A stretch of 64,000 nt of DNA from Calonectria ilicicola (taxonomy: Eukaryota > Ascomycota > Sordariomycetes > Hypocreales > Nectriaceae). The first letter of the stretch is position 1. Every line of letters starts with the position of its first letter. Position numbers and translations under genes: made by a program. The notes beneath the pieces were generated by a model. The model searched no databases. It had not been told where the DNA came from and saw nothing but the letters and a program-made list of their open reading frames with translations. This document shows, one piece after another, positions 22,924-34,256 of the stretch. The stretch spans positions 1,736,001 to 1,800,000 of the forward strand of contig CP085831.1 in NCBI GenBank assembly GCA_020809705.1. Direction: 5' to 3'.

Positions 22924-24107
22924 GTGAACCAAGCCGTAACAGCAAGACCTAGATCAGCCAGATCTTCTCCCTATGGGCCTCTTGACTTTCTCAGATCTGC
23001 CGACTACTTTACCGAGGGGGTTTGCTACCCAGCTATCTCATGGGTCTCTGAAACTACAAGACGTCGGCTCGAGCTGGCTCTCGATCTAAACCATCAAGCC
23101 TATATACCTTCAAAGTCGTAGGATTCGATGTGCGCCGTTGCTGAGAAACATCTGGGAAATGCCCGTCATGTTATCCCCGAAATCAAGAACAGCCTAGAAG
23201 GAATTCATGGTACGGTTAGGGTTAAATCTGAGTTAACACAACTAAACATTATGCCAAATATCTGGCTTTGTGAAGTGAAGGTTTGGTGTAAGTTGAATAC
23301 TGAACAGTTCCATGCCAAGCTCGTGTCAATTCATGGGGACCCAAGGCTATTGGAAAATTTGAGTAAGTAAAAATTTGCTTTGCATTAAGTCTAATGTAGC
23401 TCACGTAACATAACCATTTCTTCTTAGTTAAAGATGCTGTTCGCCCGCCAAACTGCTCAAAAGAATCTGTAACGAAAAAGCTTCGGTTTCCTACAGGGAG
23501 GTTAGTAAACACACCACCAGTAACTCTCTTGGTTATATTTATTTGCACGGGGTGGGCCAAGGATAACAGAAAGGTTCATAATCATGTCCACATTGGGTCG
23601 ACCCGAGTTAGGGTTAATGGGTGGCTAAGACTCCAAATAGAGCTTGACAAGGCTCGAGCAAGTCTAATTAGTCAAAGTGGCATTAATGCCTAGAAGTCTC
23701 ATGTTGATAAACTTCGGCAATTGGAAATTGGTGTCGATGGTGAAGAGAACAAGGTTAGATGTAGGTCAAATATGATGGATTGCAATCTCAATGGTTTTGC
23801 CACTGATCAAATATCGCTTACTCAGGAGATCGCTCATCGCCCTTTGCGTCGCTACCAAGACCACATTGGCCCAGCTTTCATACAGAACTCATGGTCCGAA
23901 GTCAAATCGTTGGACTGTTGTTACATTTATAAAACAGCAATTCGGTATACGGAGATTGCGCCAGTCGATGTAATTGAAACCACCAAACGGTTCAATTGGG
24001 GCAAACGAATTACAACGCCTCATTCCTGCGCTGAGGTCCAGCTAGCCACTGGCGTGATGCCAAATCTAATTAACGGGGTACAAGGAAGCGCAACGAAGGG
24101 CGATTAA
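22924..24107 (+). pseudogene. long reading frame interrupted by two TAG codons
   Basis: One frame stays open from 22924 to 23369 except for a TAG at 23119-23121. An intron with a strong donor (GTAAGT, about 23362) and acceptor (TTCTTCTTAG, about 23428) joins it in phase to IKDAVRPPNCSKESVTKK. The same frame then runs to a second TAG at 23691-23693 and on to the stop at 24107. The total is about 370 codons. Well-formed splice sites and frame continuity over 1.1 kb suggest a former gene. Both stops could come from CAG by a single C-to-T change. No domain is recognised; the segment with QIELDKARASLISQ looks helical. It could also be a functional gene with stop readthrough, but I judge decay more likely. 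Confidence 0.4.
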
Positions 24108-25007
24108 AGCGAAACCAAGGCTCCAATGTTTCATCGATAAGACCAAAGATCTCGAAAACAAAAAAGCAATTTGAGAGCGCTTAAATTTGCTGTCCAAAAG
24201 TAATGTCGAAGCCCACCATGCATTCTCATCGTTGCGGCAACAAAGGCTCGATTGGGCGAGCTCTACATGGCTTGGCTCAATAGGGTATTTGTAAGAAATT
24301 TATGTAAAATGGCAATATGGTTGTGCCCGTTTTTAGTGTAAAATATAAATTAATTTATCACACCACTTTAGAGATATGTAAATAAGTGAACAGAGAAATG
24401 AAGTTCAACGAATAGCTGAGGTTCTTGCCACCTCAATCCTCACTCCTCACCAGCCAATGAAATTAAACGTAGAATCGGGCCATCGGCAGAATGCTCTGCT
24501 TTCAAATCCCTGCAACCGAATCTAGAACAAAACGTGGCTTGTGACCGAGTATGGAGCTAGTCGTCACACTGCAAAGTCCAATGACTACGCACAGGCTAGC
24601 AGTTCATAAAATCATGCATTGTCTGTTTTATCGGCCGATATTCTGAAACATTATTCGACAGTGGCGATAAGTTATGCAAAAGCAATATGGACATGGCTGA
24701 GAACACATGGTGAGACACTTCATTACCACTCGTCCGCTGAGCCGTCACCGACGCCATAGGCGAAATTAGCTCTGTCTTATTTGAGCGAGGTGCATTCCAA
24801 CCAAAACACTCTAAACTTGATTCATCCTCGCACTGGCCATTTATCCCCACATCCCCACAACCTAGGCGCCATCTTGGTGGGAATTACGACCAGCTGATGT
24901 CAGAGTATTCCCGGCCTTGCAGATATCTCATGCTTTACCCCCCGCCCTCCAGAGCGTAATTCCGGAGTCACCCACCCAATAACTCACCTTTGGCACCGTG
25001 GAGCGTG
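24108..25007. other. intergenic / promoter of the rhodopsin-domain gene
   Basis: No gene is supported. Short minus-strand frames here show no family signature. Confidence 0.5.
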
Positions 25008-26219
25008 ATGGGTCCCACGGAGTCACTTTCGACGTCGTCCGAGACCAAAGCGCCCGTGGTTATTGGCGTCATTACCTTTCTAATATGCATCTGCACCCTC
25101 ACGGTTGGCCTTCGTATTCTAAGTCGACATATCAGGAAGCAGCTTGCAGTGGATGACCTTTTCGCGCTTTTTTCATGGGTATGTCAATACTGCAGGGTCC
25201 CAAAAATTTTAGAGGCTATTTTTTCTAACTGTTACATCAAGGCAGGTGTAGTAACATGCAGTGTTTCTGTGCTCTCAAGTATATCCCCATTTCATGATGC
25301 CAATAAATCCATCGCCAACATCGCTGACTGACATTCAAAAGTGACTCGATATGGGCTTGGTCACCACCAAGCCACAGTATCAGATGAAGCCATGGTGGTC
25401 TATCTAATGGCAAGTATCTATTGTCACCCTTGCCCTATTCACATGTCTAACCAAGTACTTAGTGTTTCTGGGTATCCAGAACAACGTACACAATTTCGCT
25501 CTTTTTCATCAAGATGACATTTTTACTACACTATTATCGACTCTTATCCGTGTCCAGTATGCGAAATGTGTGTATTGGAACCATTGCTTTAATTGTTGCA
25601 TGGGGTGTTAGTCAAGCCATCATGGTCTTCTTCGCATGCATTCCTTTGAAGGCCGTGTGGGACAAGCGAGTGAAAGGCAAGTGTATTCCAAATGAGGTGG
25701 CGTGGTGGTATTTTAATGGCATCTTCAACGTCATCACCGATTTCGCCATCTTGATTCTGCCACTTCCTGATTTATGGCGCCTCAAACTGCCAAGAGGCCA
25801 AAAGTGTTACCTCATGGGCGTTTTTGGACTTGGTTTCTTGTGAGTTCATTGTGTTAAAAAAGCATACCTCAAAGAAAATTTACTCACAATTACTCAGCAC
25901 AGTTATTGTTTCCATCATCCGACTGCAATGGCTACACCCAAAGCCAGACCTGACTTGGTGGAACGTAACTCCAGCTCTATGGTCGATTGCAGAACTCACA
26001 TCGGCCATCTCTTGCGCATGTCTTCCATTTCTTAAACCTCTAGTCTTGCGACTCAAAACTTTCCTTATACACCATTCTTTATGCAGCAGCAGCACTCAGT
26101 TACGGAACAGCTTCAGTGGATCAGATTTAGAATCTCATCCAATCGAAAGTGGGTCTGATATACATTTGACTGCCCCAGAGAGGAAGCACAACCATGTAGA
26201 CAGTGCACATGCAGAATAG
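25008..26219 (+). CDS. rhodopsin-domain (PTH11-related) seven-helix membrane protein
   Basis: Exons 25008-25178, 25242-25278, 25342-25409, 25463-25839 and 25898-26219 give 324 aa. Hydrophobic helices alternate with the family landmarks: LAVDDLFALFSW after helix 1, RYGLGHH, DEAMVVYLM, FWVSRTTYTISLFFIK, YRLLSV, the long helix around AWGVSQAIMVFFACIPL with W, WWYFNGIFNVITDFAILILPLPDLWRL, and SIIRL. This is the fungal Rhodopsin-domain family, related to the PTH11-type receptors but without a CFEM domain. The role is unknown; relatives are proposed receptors or transporters at the plasma membrane. Intron 3 (25410-25462) starts GCAAGT (GC-AG). Exon 2 is only 37 nt. The soluble tail is polar, with Ser and His. 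I chose the ATG at 25008 because an earlier TTG is the only upstream in-frame alternative. Confidence 0.85.
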
Positions 26220-26312
26220 ATGCAAAAACGTAAATAATTTACTATGTTGACCTCAATAATTTACACCTTGACAAGGATCATGTTTCCCCCCTTGTGAGAC
26301 TAGCCAAGTAAT

Positions 26313-27089
26313 TTAGCACGCTGCGAGGGTAGACTGGCCACGGCAGTTGGCAGTGGAGCTACGCTTGGTGCTGCTGCCTCGACCCTTTTCGACTCCAGTC
26401 CACTCTTGGCAGACCTTTCCAACACCGGTTCCGCAAGTTCCTGAAATAGTGGCCACATCGCCGTAGTTAGAGTTGATTCCCACAAGATCAGCAACGCCCC
26501 GAGCCCTGACATTCTGGACCACAACGTTGCGGGGTCCGCCATTGTTGGTGCAATCGCCGCATCCTCGGTACAGTTTCCCGGCATTGACAACAGTAAATCC
26601 CCTGATAGTAACAGTCCCGCGTCCATTATGCTGGATGACCTTATCGCGAGCATTTTGGGCACCGCCACCCTCAATCAAAACATTGCCATTGCCCAATGCC
26701 GAGATGGCATCTACATTAGATTAGCCAACTTTCACAATACAAAATGCGCCAAAGTTGAACCTACCCTCACAAACATCCCGGAACCAAACATTTCTCAAGG
26801 TGCACCTTCCCCGACAATGAACGCCTTCGAGCTGATTCGCTCCAATAATGACATTGCTTAGGGTAGCTCCATCATTGAGAATAAACACAGCGCTGGCACT
26901 GCCAGTATCATCATCGGAATTACACGGGCGACCACGGTCAAACTCGCGATTGCCCATATCCTCAGAGCCGCTAATGACACTAGGAGCAGGGAGGGAAGTG
27001 ACGGTTCCAACCCGAGTTGGAATGTTGAGAGTCTGGGCTGTTGCAACAGCGGCCAAGGCCACGGTAACGAGAATCTGTTGAAAGTGCAT
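26313..27089 (-). CDS. pectate lyase, polysaccharide lyase family 3
   Basis: Exons 27089-26765 and 26710-26313 encode 240 aa. A signal peptide [19 protein letters not shown] precedes a compact beta-helix protein. Family hallmarks are [30 protein letters not shown], the [24 protein letters not shown] block with paired cysteines, [31 protein letters not shown] and [18 protein letters not shown]. It cleaves de-esterified pectate by calcium-dependent beta-elimination outside the cell. The intron (26764-26711) has donor GTAGGT and acceptor TAG and falls inside VCE/DAISA. The length is usual for PL3. It lies tail-to-tail with the rhodopsin-domain gene, only 93 bp apart, so the 3' ends probably overlap as transcripts. 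Confidence 0.93.
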
Positions 27090-28704
27090 TTTTAATGATT
27101 TTAGTGAAGCGATGATGAGAGAAAAGAGGCTTTGTAATTTATGGAATTCTTAATGTTGATGGAGTGAACGTGATCCAGTAAGTCACGACTGGCCTCTTTA
27201 TATACATATTGAAGACCAACAGTTATAGTAAATCTCATCATGTTTTACCTAATATCATGATTGTCCGTAGCGAACACGTTTGGAATATTCACTTAGAGTT
27301 TCCCGTATATTGAGCCATGAGGCGATTGCAAACGCAATGTGCTTGGCAAGAAAAGAATCCAGTTACCAGCATCACCGGGGCCAAAATGGTGTTTTGCGTC
27401 AAAAACACATAGTCAAGAATTTTCGTATTGATCCTTGCAAACATGGCTTGGAAGCAAGTAATGCAGGGTTGGTTCCTGGCGATGGACGGATTCCGCGGGG
27501 ACCGCCAAGTCTAGACCTTCAAACCCTTGTTGTATTTGTGGGGGATGATCAACGACGGAACTTTTCAAGCAAAGTTACTCCTTTGGGACTCACCAGTGTG
27601 TCATATATATGCTATAAAAGGCAATTGTTCGCCTCGGAGGCAAAACCGCCGGGAAGGTTTCTCATGCTCCGGAGTCTGCTGCATCGCCTTTGGAACAAAA
27701 TGATCATGTCCACCTGCAGTCGACGAGTCGTCCTCATATTGAGTAGAAAATGACCCATGTTGCCAAGTTTTTGCATTAAATGGTTTCTACGCCCCTGAAT
27801 TTTGTAAGGTTAGGTTCCTCAATTAAGTAGATGCACCCAGACCCGGTAGGCTTGATTCTCGGAAGACAATCCGCCGACGCCATTGATGGACTTTTTACGC
27901 ACCGTCCAATCCGCTCCTCCCATTAATTGTATTTGCATGTAACATGTAATATTTATTCTTTGCAATAATTTAATTTTCAGGTCACCTACCTACCGGCAGA
28001 GGATACGGCCTGAAGTTTACAGAGGGGTGCTGCTCTCGGCTGTCTATTGCGTGGCCCCATTTCCTTCCATTTCGTCCGCTTGTTCTCCGTTACTATTTCT
28101 ACTCTAGTCCATAATATTGAAGCTGGATGGGGGCCCTGGTATCGAGCTCCCTCGATCCCAGCTATAGGCCCTCAGCAGCCTTTGAGTTCAAGGCACTGCC
28201 CTTCCTCCATTTGCCAAGGCATCACTGATATTCCGAGGTATGCCGAGAGGCAGCTTCTAGGATTAATATCACTCGGGTTCCTCGCTGGTCTAGGCTGGTG
28301 CAACATTCTTGGTCACACCTGGTGAGCGCGTGGAGAGGTGGTCCCGCAAGAAACACCTCAACAAAATCGCGCTTTGGTGCTTTCTAACTCTTCTGTGAAT
28401 CGCCGAGACCTATCACTATTCAAATAGATTTAATTGATAGTTCTAAGTCGATTTCTTGATGGTCCACTCATTCTTTCTTTGCATGGTAGACCTTTCTCTA
28501 CTGACTCAGAACGATCGAGTCATGATTGATGACATGGGGACCAAAGATGGGCCGATCTTCCCGTCCACTCAACAAATTAGATGAGTCAGGTGCAACATTT
28601 ATTTCTTGCGTGATACATTGTGTTACATTACATCATGAAAATATGACACATTGATCAGCATGCCCATGGAAAAGATGGCCCGAACTAAATGGCAACCATA
28701 TACC
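27090..28704. other. intergenic
   Basis: The right flank of the pectate lyase includes a TATATA box at about 27198-27206. A 157-codon frame at 27280-27753 has no domain and starts at TTG, so I do not call it. Nothing else is supported. Confidence 0.5.
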
Positions 28705-29431
28705 CTTTAGCTAGCAACCAAAGCTGTGGCTGAACTCCACCTGTGGCCTCAGATCTCCGGCTTCAGCGCTTACAGCCAATTTTACGTGCTGACTAATGAG
28801 CTGGAGGATCTCCTTTGACTGGTCTTTTTCCCCCCTTTTGCTCCCTTTGTCCTTGTAACCTTGGCGGCCTTGAGGCCTGCAGCTGAAGCTATCGCAACCA
28901 CATCCCCCTTATATTATAAGGAGATTTCCTATATTAGCAATAAATTCAAAAGGCTTAAGGTATTAATAGCTGGGTCAACAGCTGTTGCGATGACTATTGC
29001 AAACCCGGTCGGTCTGACTGTTGTGAGCTGCTGTCACGGATAGCTGTTACAGGCCCGGCTAGGTCAGTCACATAGCTAGGTCAACAGCTATTGTGATGAC
29101 CGGTGCGGCGACTGTTGCGGCAGCTAGGTCAGTTAGTCAGTCAGCTAGGTTAACAGCTGTTGCGGTGACTGTTACAGGCCCAGTCAGTCTAGCTGTTGTG
29201 AGCTGCTATTACAGATAGCTGCTGCAGGCCTGGCTAGGTCAATAGCTGTTGCGATGACTAGAAGCTCAATGCCACACATCCAACACATGTTATCTAGCTG
29301 GAAAAGCTATTAGAAGGTCCAGTCAGTACATAGGAAAAGAATAGACACTTTGAGTTGTGTGTGAAAATGTATGGAGGGCCGAGAATCGGCCCTCCGCCAC
29401 AGTCCGCCACAGCTTTGGTTGCTAGCTAAAG
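28705..29431. mobile_element. 727-bp non-autonomous element with 26-bp perfect terminal inverted repeats
   Basis: Positions 28705-28730 (beginning CTTTAGCTAGCAACCAAAGC) are the exact reverse complement of 29406-29431. The repeats contain GCTAGC and start CTTTAG, so a TA dinucleotide lies inside both ends. If the true boundary is after TTA, a TA target duplication would be hidden in the symmetry. The interior has no transposase-like frame and instead holds the degenerate repeat listed separately. This fits a MITE or other deletion derivative of a DNA transposon. Confidence 0.6.
28968..29265. repeat. degenerate tandem repeat inside the TIR element
   Basis: Four imperfect copies of a unit with consensus AGCTAGGTCAACAGCTGTTG followed by CGATGAC begin near 28968, 29074, 29143 and 29232. 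They are separated by related GTGAGCTGCT, GGCCCGGCTAGGTCAG and ACTGTTGCGG blocks. Spacing is uneven (about 70-106 bp), so this is an eroded array, not a clean satellite. Confidence 0.6.
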
Positions 29432-29751
29432 AGAGCAAGGTTGCCAGTTAGTCCAGGCCGAAAAGATTTGCCTATCAATCAGCTTTAGAGCATTAACCCA
29501 TCGAAGATATTGGTACATTATACTTGTGAACGCCGTAAGACAACCACTAATTATTAATTACACGGTTGGATATTAATTTCGCAATGAAGCTAGTCCATCA
29601 AAGGAAGGCCGTTTATTTGGCTTCCAGGGGCCGGGTTTGATGAGATTTATTCACAGCTTAAGATGTGAGAAGATATTTGAAGCGCATAATTATTTCATAG
29701 CATTTAAATTGCGTGATTTTCATCTTCACCATGAACTATGGTGCTCTTATG
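29432..29751. other. short intergenic interval
   Basis: This is the flank between the TIR element and the 3' end of the P-type ATPase gene. No gene was recognised. Confidence 0.5.
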
Positions 29752-32615
29752 CTATAAATATGAGGATGTATCTGATGACCGAGGCTCTTCTTGGTCCGTT
29801 TTATCGCCCAATTTATCCAGCCTATGCTGAAGTTGTAGACTTTGAAGCGTTATAAATATTGATGATGCTGACATCATCATGGCTGCGAGAGGTCTATCAT
29901 AAATCAGTCCATCTTGTTCCCGGGTATGGTTGTTAATATAGAAAGCTAAGAATCTATACTTACGGGTTCACTTCAATACCAAATGGCTTAATGGCCCCCG
30001 ATGTTAAGGTGAGTACAACAATATTGTACGCAAAGACCCAAAAGAGATTAAAGTGGATTTGATCCATTGCCAACTGAACCATCTGATACATGGTACTAAT
30101 TGATTCAAATCTAGAATCAAGAATCATGATTGAAGCTCCCATTGCAGTATGTGCAGAATCCCTATGTAGGGCAATTCCCACGTCCGCGGTAGCCAGACTC
30201 GGGGCATCGTTTAACCCATCCCCAACCTTCATGTTGGTAAGCCAGATCCCTTGGCATAATGACGAAAAGGTGAACTCAAAATCAGTAAACTTACCATTGT
30301 TACAATATCGCCACTCTTTTGCAGACTTTCTATGCAATCACGCTTCTCTGTTGGTGTTGCAGTAGATCCCAGTATGGGGATATTGAGGATACTAGACACT
30401 CTGCGAGCCGCCTCGATCGTGTCCCCTGTAAGCTAAAAGAAGAAAGTCAGCAGAGAATTAGCAAAGTTATAACAGACGTGGTTCTTACCATTCCACATTT
30501 GTATTCTCTGGATTTAAGCCCGCGGATGATCTCTGCTGCTTCGGCTCTAATGACGTCCTGCATCTTGTCAGAGAAGCTTCGTCTATTTTTGAGAGGGTTA
30601 AGAGGAATTACCCCAATGTAAAAAGTGCCAGCGTATTTACCATCAATGGAAACGTGCACAGATATCATTCCATCGACTGGACTCTGAGCCTTTTCACCCA
30701 TGCCGCTTATCTCAGACGGACTGAAGTATCTCAAGCTGCCAACTTTGACACGTCTCCAGACCTTATCATCGAGCAGAACCTTCCCCGAGATTCCAGGACC
30801 CTCATCTTTGGTAAGGTTTTCACATTTTCGATTCTTCTGTTTGTCCAACCACAATGAACCCAATTCTCGAAGTCCTGAGGTGAAAATAGCTCTAGCAACA
30901 GGGTGGTTGGCGGCCGCATTCTCTTCCAGTGTACAAACATATTGCCATAGTAATGTTTGGGAACCAATCCATTCAGGCGCGACCAATAAGTCGTCCACAG
31001 CCAAAGTCGCTTCTGTCAAGGTTCCCGTTTTGTCAAAGACGACTGCTCGAGAATTCTGTAAACGTCTGATTGTTTGGATGCCGCCACTAATCAATATGCC
31101 TTTCTTGCTAGCAGACGCTGGGTGAAATATGTGAGTTGGGCACAAATTTAGATTGCGATTCTGTCATTCCACTTACAAACTAGAGCGCCCACTGCCGATG
31201 GTATCGCAAGCCCTAAAGCGCAAGGGCATGCACTCGTAAGTATAGTGATGGTACGAGTTGCGCAATACCGAAACATCTCGTAGCATTGTCCATGATTCGA
31301 AGTCCTCCTATATGCTGTAAACGCTGGGATTATCAAGGCCGCTGATATGACAATAGTTGCAAAATATTTCATTATGGGTTTGATAAAGTCATATCCGCTC
31401 TCTCCGGCCGATGTAGATTCCGAAGAATGCTGTACGAGACGGGTGTAAAATGAATCACCCTTTTCCTTTTGCACCACGCAAACAAGCGGATTGTGTTGGT
31501 TGCGTGTACCTCCAAGTAAGTAAGCCCCTACCGTCTTTTTCACCGGGAGGGACTCTCCCGTTACTATGGATTCATTCAACAGCGACGTGCCTTCGGAAAT
31601 GTAACAGTCACAAGGAACCTCAGAATAAGGTGCAACGATGATTCTATCGCCTGGTCGTAGATAGCTGCTCGGGACGAGCTAAATGCAACATGATTGTTAG
31701 ATGGTTCTAATTTCTTCAGACAACGCAGTACAAAACATGACTTGCCTCTTTGTTAGGGTATAGTGTGGCATACTGTGTTTCCATCAACGGCTTGTAAAGG
31801 CCAATTAAATGCTTAAATCCGGATCGTCGAGACATAGCATCAAGGTATCTTCCAGCAACCACCATCAGAGCAAGCCCTGCAGTGGTAGTATAATATGTGT
31901 TGGAGTTTCTTGGACCTCTGAAAATGAGATCTGTAAAGGAAAGGAAAGAGCCCAATCCCATGGATAACGAAACAAGGGTGTTCATGTTGACACTTCCACC
32001 ATGAACCCACTTCCATCCATCTAAGTGAATCCAATAAACATGCTTTAACTGAATTAAAATGATTATTGATATTGAAATCAAGTGCAAAATCCATTGCAGG
32101 CATATGGATGCAACGGAAGAACCCTTTGTGGTCGATGAAAGTGATGCAAGAATTTGGAGAATCATGACGCCGCGCCCCAAATAAGAAAAACTAGATTTCA
32201 AGTGTGAAATGCTTTCTTTCTCTTGTAAAAGCTCGATAACCTCTCGTGGTGTCCGAGGTCCAAGTTCGGCTTCGTATCCCAAATCTCGAATCGTATCCAG
32301 GACCGCATTCCAATTTAACTTGCCGCTGTTTGTCACAATTGTCGCTTGTTGCAACGCTAAGGACACTCGAATCATATCCACTCCAGGAACTTTAGATACT
32401 GCATCTTCAACGGCGGCTGTACAGGCTGAGCATGTGAGTCCGCCGAGGGAGACGATCATGTCGGTGCTGGCTAATTTTTGCCCTTGTGCTGGACGCTGGC
32501 CATCAATCACCGAAGGTCCATCCTCATTGTAACGGACTCCTTCAGCGAGATCCAAAAATTGGCATGCTTTTACAAGCTGGCCGACGCAAAATGCAGCGAT
32601 GTAGCAGCATGCCAT
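29752..32615 (-). CDS. copper-transporting P1B-type ATPase (CCC2-like)
   Basis: Six minus-strand exons: 32615-31746, 31678-31177, 31117-30489, 30432-30295, 30226-29964 and 29893-29752 (847 aa). One heavy-metal-binding domain (GLTCSACT, Cys62 and Cys65) precedes the transmembrane core. The actuator motif is TGES (330-333), the metal-site helix SACPCALG (CPC 441-443), the phosphorylation loop FDKTGTLTE (Asp486), the nucleotide-site HP in NHPVARA, and the hinge GDGLNDAP (715-722). The tail keeps NPPLAAMMMSASS in the last helix. CPC plus HP marks Cu(I) transport. Such pumps load secretory cuproenzymes or export copper. It is shorter than multi-HMA fungal pumps, with a single HMA domain. Intron 1 most likely uses a GCAAGT donor (31745). 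The in-frame stop upstream excludes a longer start in this frame. Confidence 0.92.
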
Positions 32616-34256
32616 CTTGGTGAGTGTAAGTGGGGCGATCAAAGAGGTGACAAAATGTGTTCAGCTGAAAGGCCATCACGAATGGGCTTTAATCTCCTCT
32701 GCTAGCCACTTGAATTGATCTCACCTCACTATTGCACCAGTGACGGATCTAGAACGGTGTTTCTTTTGTGCGTGGCTGCAAGCAATGGCGACCATTGTCT
32801 ATTTACTCTCAACAATAGCAGAGCTTGAAGCCGACATGTTCTGCCATGGCTTGTTAATTCTAGGCTTCCCGGCCGTAACCAATAACGAACCCGCTAGGCC
32901 CGTATTGTCCGCTGTCCTGAGCGGAGTGAGGGGTTACTAGCCTGCCATTCCGCCGCTCGGACCGACCGGTCCGTGAATTGTGAAACCTCCGCCACTAATT
33001 TTTCAGCCAAAAGGAAGCGTGACAGCACCTGGAGCCAGGCTCGACACGCCTGCATTGTGCCCTGGCCGCTCATAGAGTCCTGCTAAAATGTGGTTCGATT
33101 GTACGTCATTGATGCCCTTGCTCATCTCATCGGGTTAAACTTTATCTCGATGCCTTTATGCCGAGCAGGATCGGGGCATTATAACATGGCATACATCAAA
33201 TTTCTCAGCAGGTTCAGACAAAAAGGACAGTATTTGTCAGTAGATATCATGCGCAATCATGCTCATTTAGGAGCGGTGGTCGCTGTAGTCATGGATTTCT
33301 TTTCCCGCCACACCATCGTCACAAAGCCCGCAAAAGTTTTATAAAGACGCCCACGCCTTTCTACCTCGGGACAAATTTTCCACCAGCTCTTCATTAATTT
33401 TATCCCTTTCATTTAATGTCGCCTTTTTCCTTTGTGTGTGAAACGGGAGCATGTGTCCATCCTCAAACGGTGTCGGCTTTCTCAACATGATCGGAGATTA
33501 CATTAAGATGCTGGCTTTTCGCACTTCAATGCCCTCTGATGCGCGAGGATATTTTTTACTCTTCCTTGGAACCCAAATTCCACCATGATGCCATGATGAC
33601 GAATGAGCTGAAACTTGGCAACTGGGGAAAAGTTGTCCGGGCCATTTGTTTTGCTGGTTACATTCATGGTCACCTGTCCAATATGCGCACGCGTACTGTG
33701 TTTTGAGTCCAAAGGGGTACCCTTCCACTAAAATAGGGCCAGCGGAGGAGCACTGCCAATTTGACTCATAATCTTGGACTTGGACGCCTCATTCTACACT
33801 GCCGGCACAGACTTCGCTGTCAGCCCCCCTCATGTGCTCCCCACCGTTATTTGGACTTTGTTGTCATCAGCACGAGCGAAGCTTGTAATAACTAGGGAAA
33901 GAATTAAAAAGGACAGGCCAAATAGAGGCATCTTCAGCTTCCCCGCACAACCAGACCACCCCCGCCTTTCGGTCATCCTCCTTTGGTAAACGGTGACCCT
34001 TGCAATCTCTAGAGTTTCTGCTCTTCGGGTTAGCTCAGCGGAGTGGCCAGTCATAGCAAAGTTGTAATCCCCAGGTCCATCCTAGCATCCTCTCCCCGCA
34101 TTAAGACCCCCACATCCTGTAGTCTGTGCAAGCTTAGACTCGTCGGTTCAATTCGAGACCCCGAAGCTCACATGGACTTTTCAAGATACGTCAACAGCTC
34201 TGTCTGAACGTCCAAGAATAATTCCTTTTGATTTCAACGTGAATGTGGAGTCACGA
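32616..34256. other. divergent intergenic region, P-type ATPase / Zn2Cys6 regulator
   Basis: No gene is supported in 1.6 kb. It contains the promoter of the ATPase (leftward) and of the regulator (rightward), plus the paired CGGACCG/CGGTCCG motif at 32958-32973. A tRNA-like fragment near 34020 was examined and rejected. Confidence 0.5.
32958..32973. promoter_or_regulatory. paired CGGACCG / CGGTCCG motif
   Basis: Two inverted 7-mers with a 2-bp spacer (CGGACCG at 32958, CGGTCCG at 32967). This is the same motif as at 37.1, 37.9-38.1 and 42.1-42.4 kb. CGG half-sites are what Zn2Cys6 proteins bind, and the regulator gene starts 1.3 kb to the right. The link to that protein is inferred. Confidence 0.4.

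Noticed and set aside
23213..23622. TTAGGGTTA occurrences suggestive of telomeric repeats
   Set aside because: Only isolated single units (about 23215 and 23610), no tandem array.
27280..27753. 157-codon open frame on the plus strand
   Set aside because: It starts at TTG, has no domain, signal or splice context, and an arginine/serine-rich random composition.
34025..34168. tRNA-like pieces: GGGTTAGCTCAGCGGAGTGG resembling a D-arm, and GGTTCAATTC followed by CCCCGAAG resembling a T-arm plus acceptor end
   Set aside because: The CTTCGGG/CCCGAAG ends can pair, but the T-loop would be ten bases, one T-stem pair fails, no clear anticodon stem is found and the span is about 145 nt. It is at best a tRNA relic.
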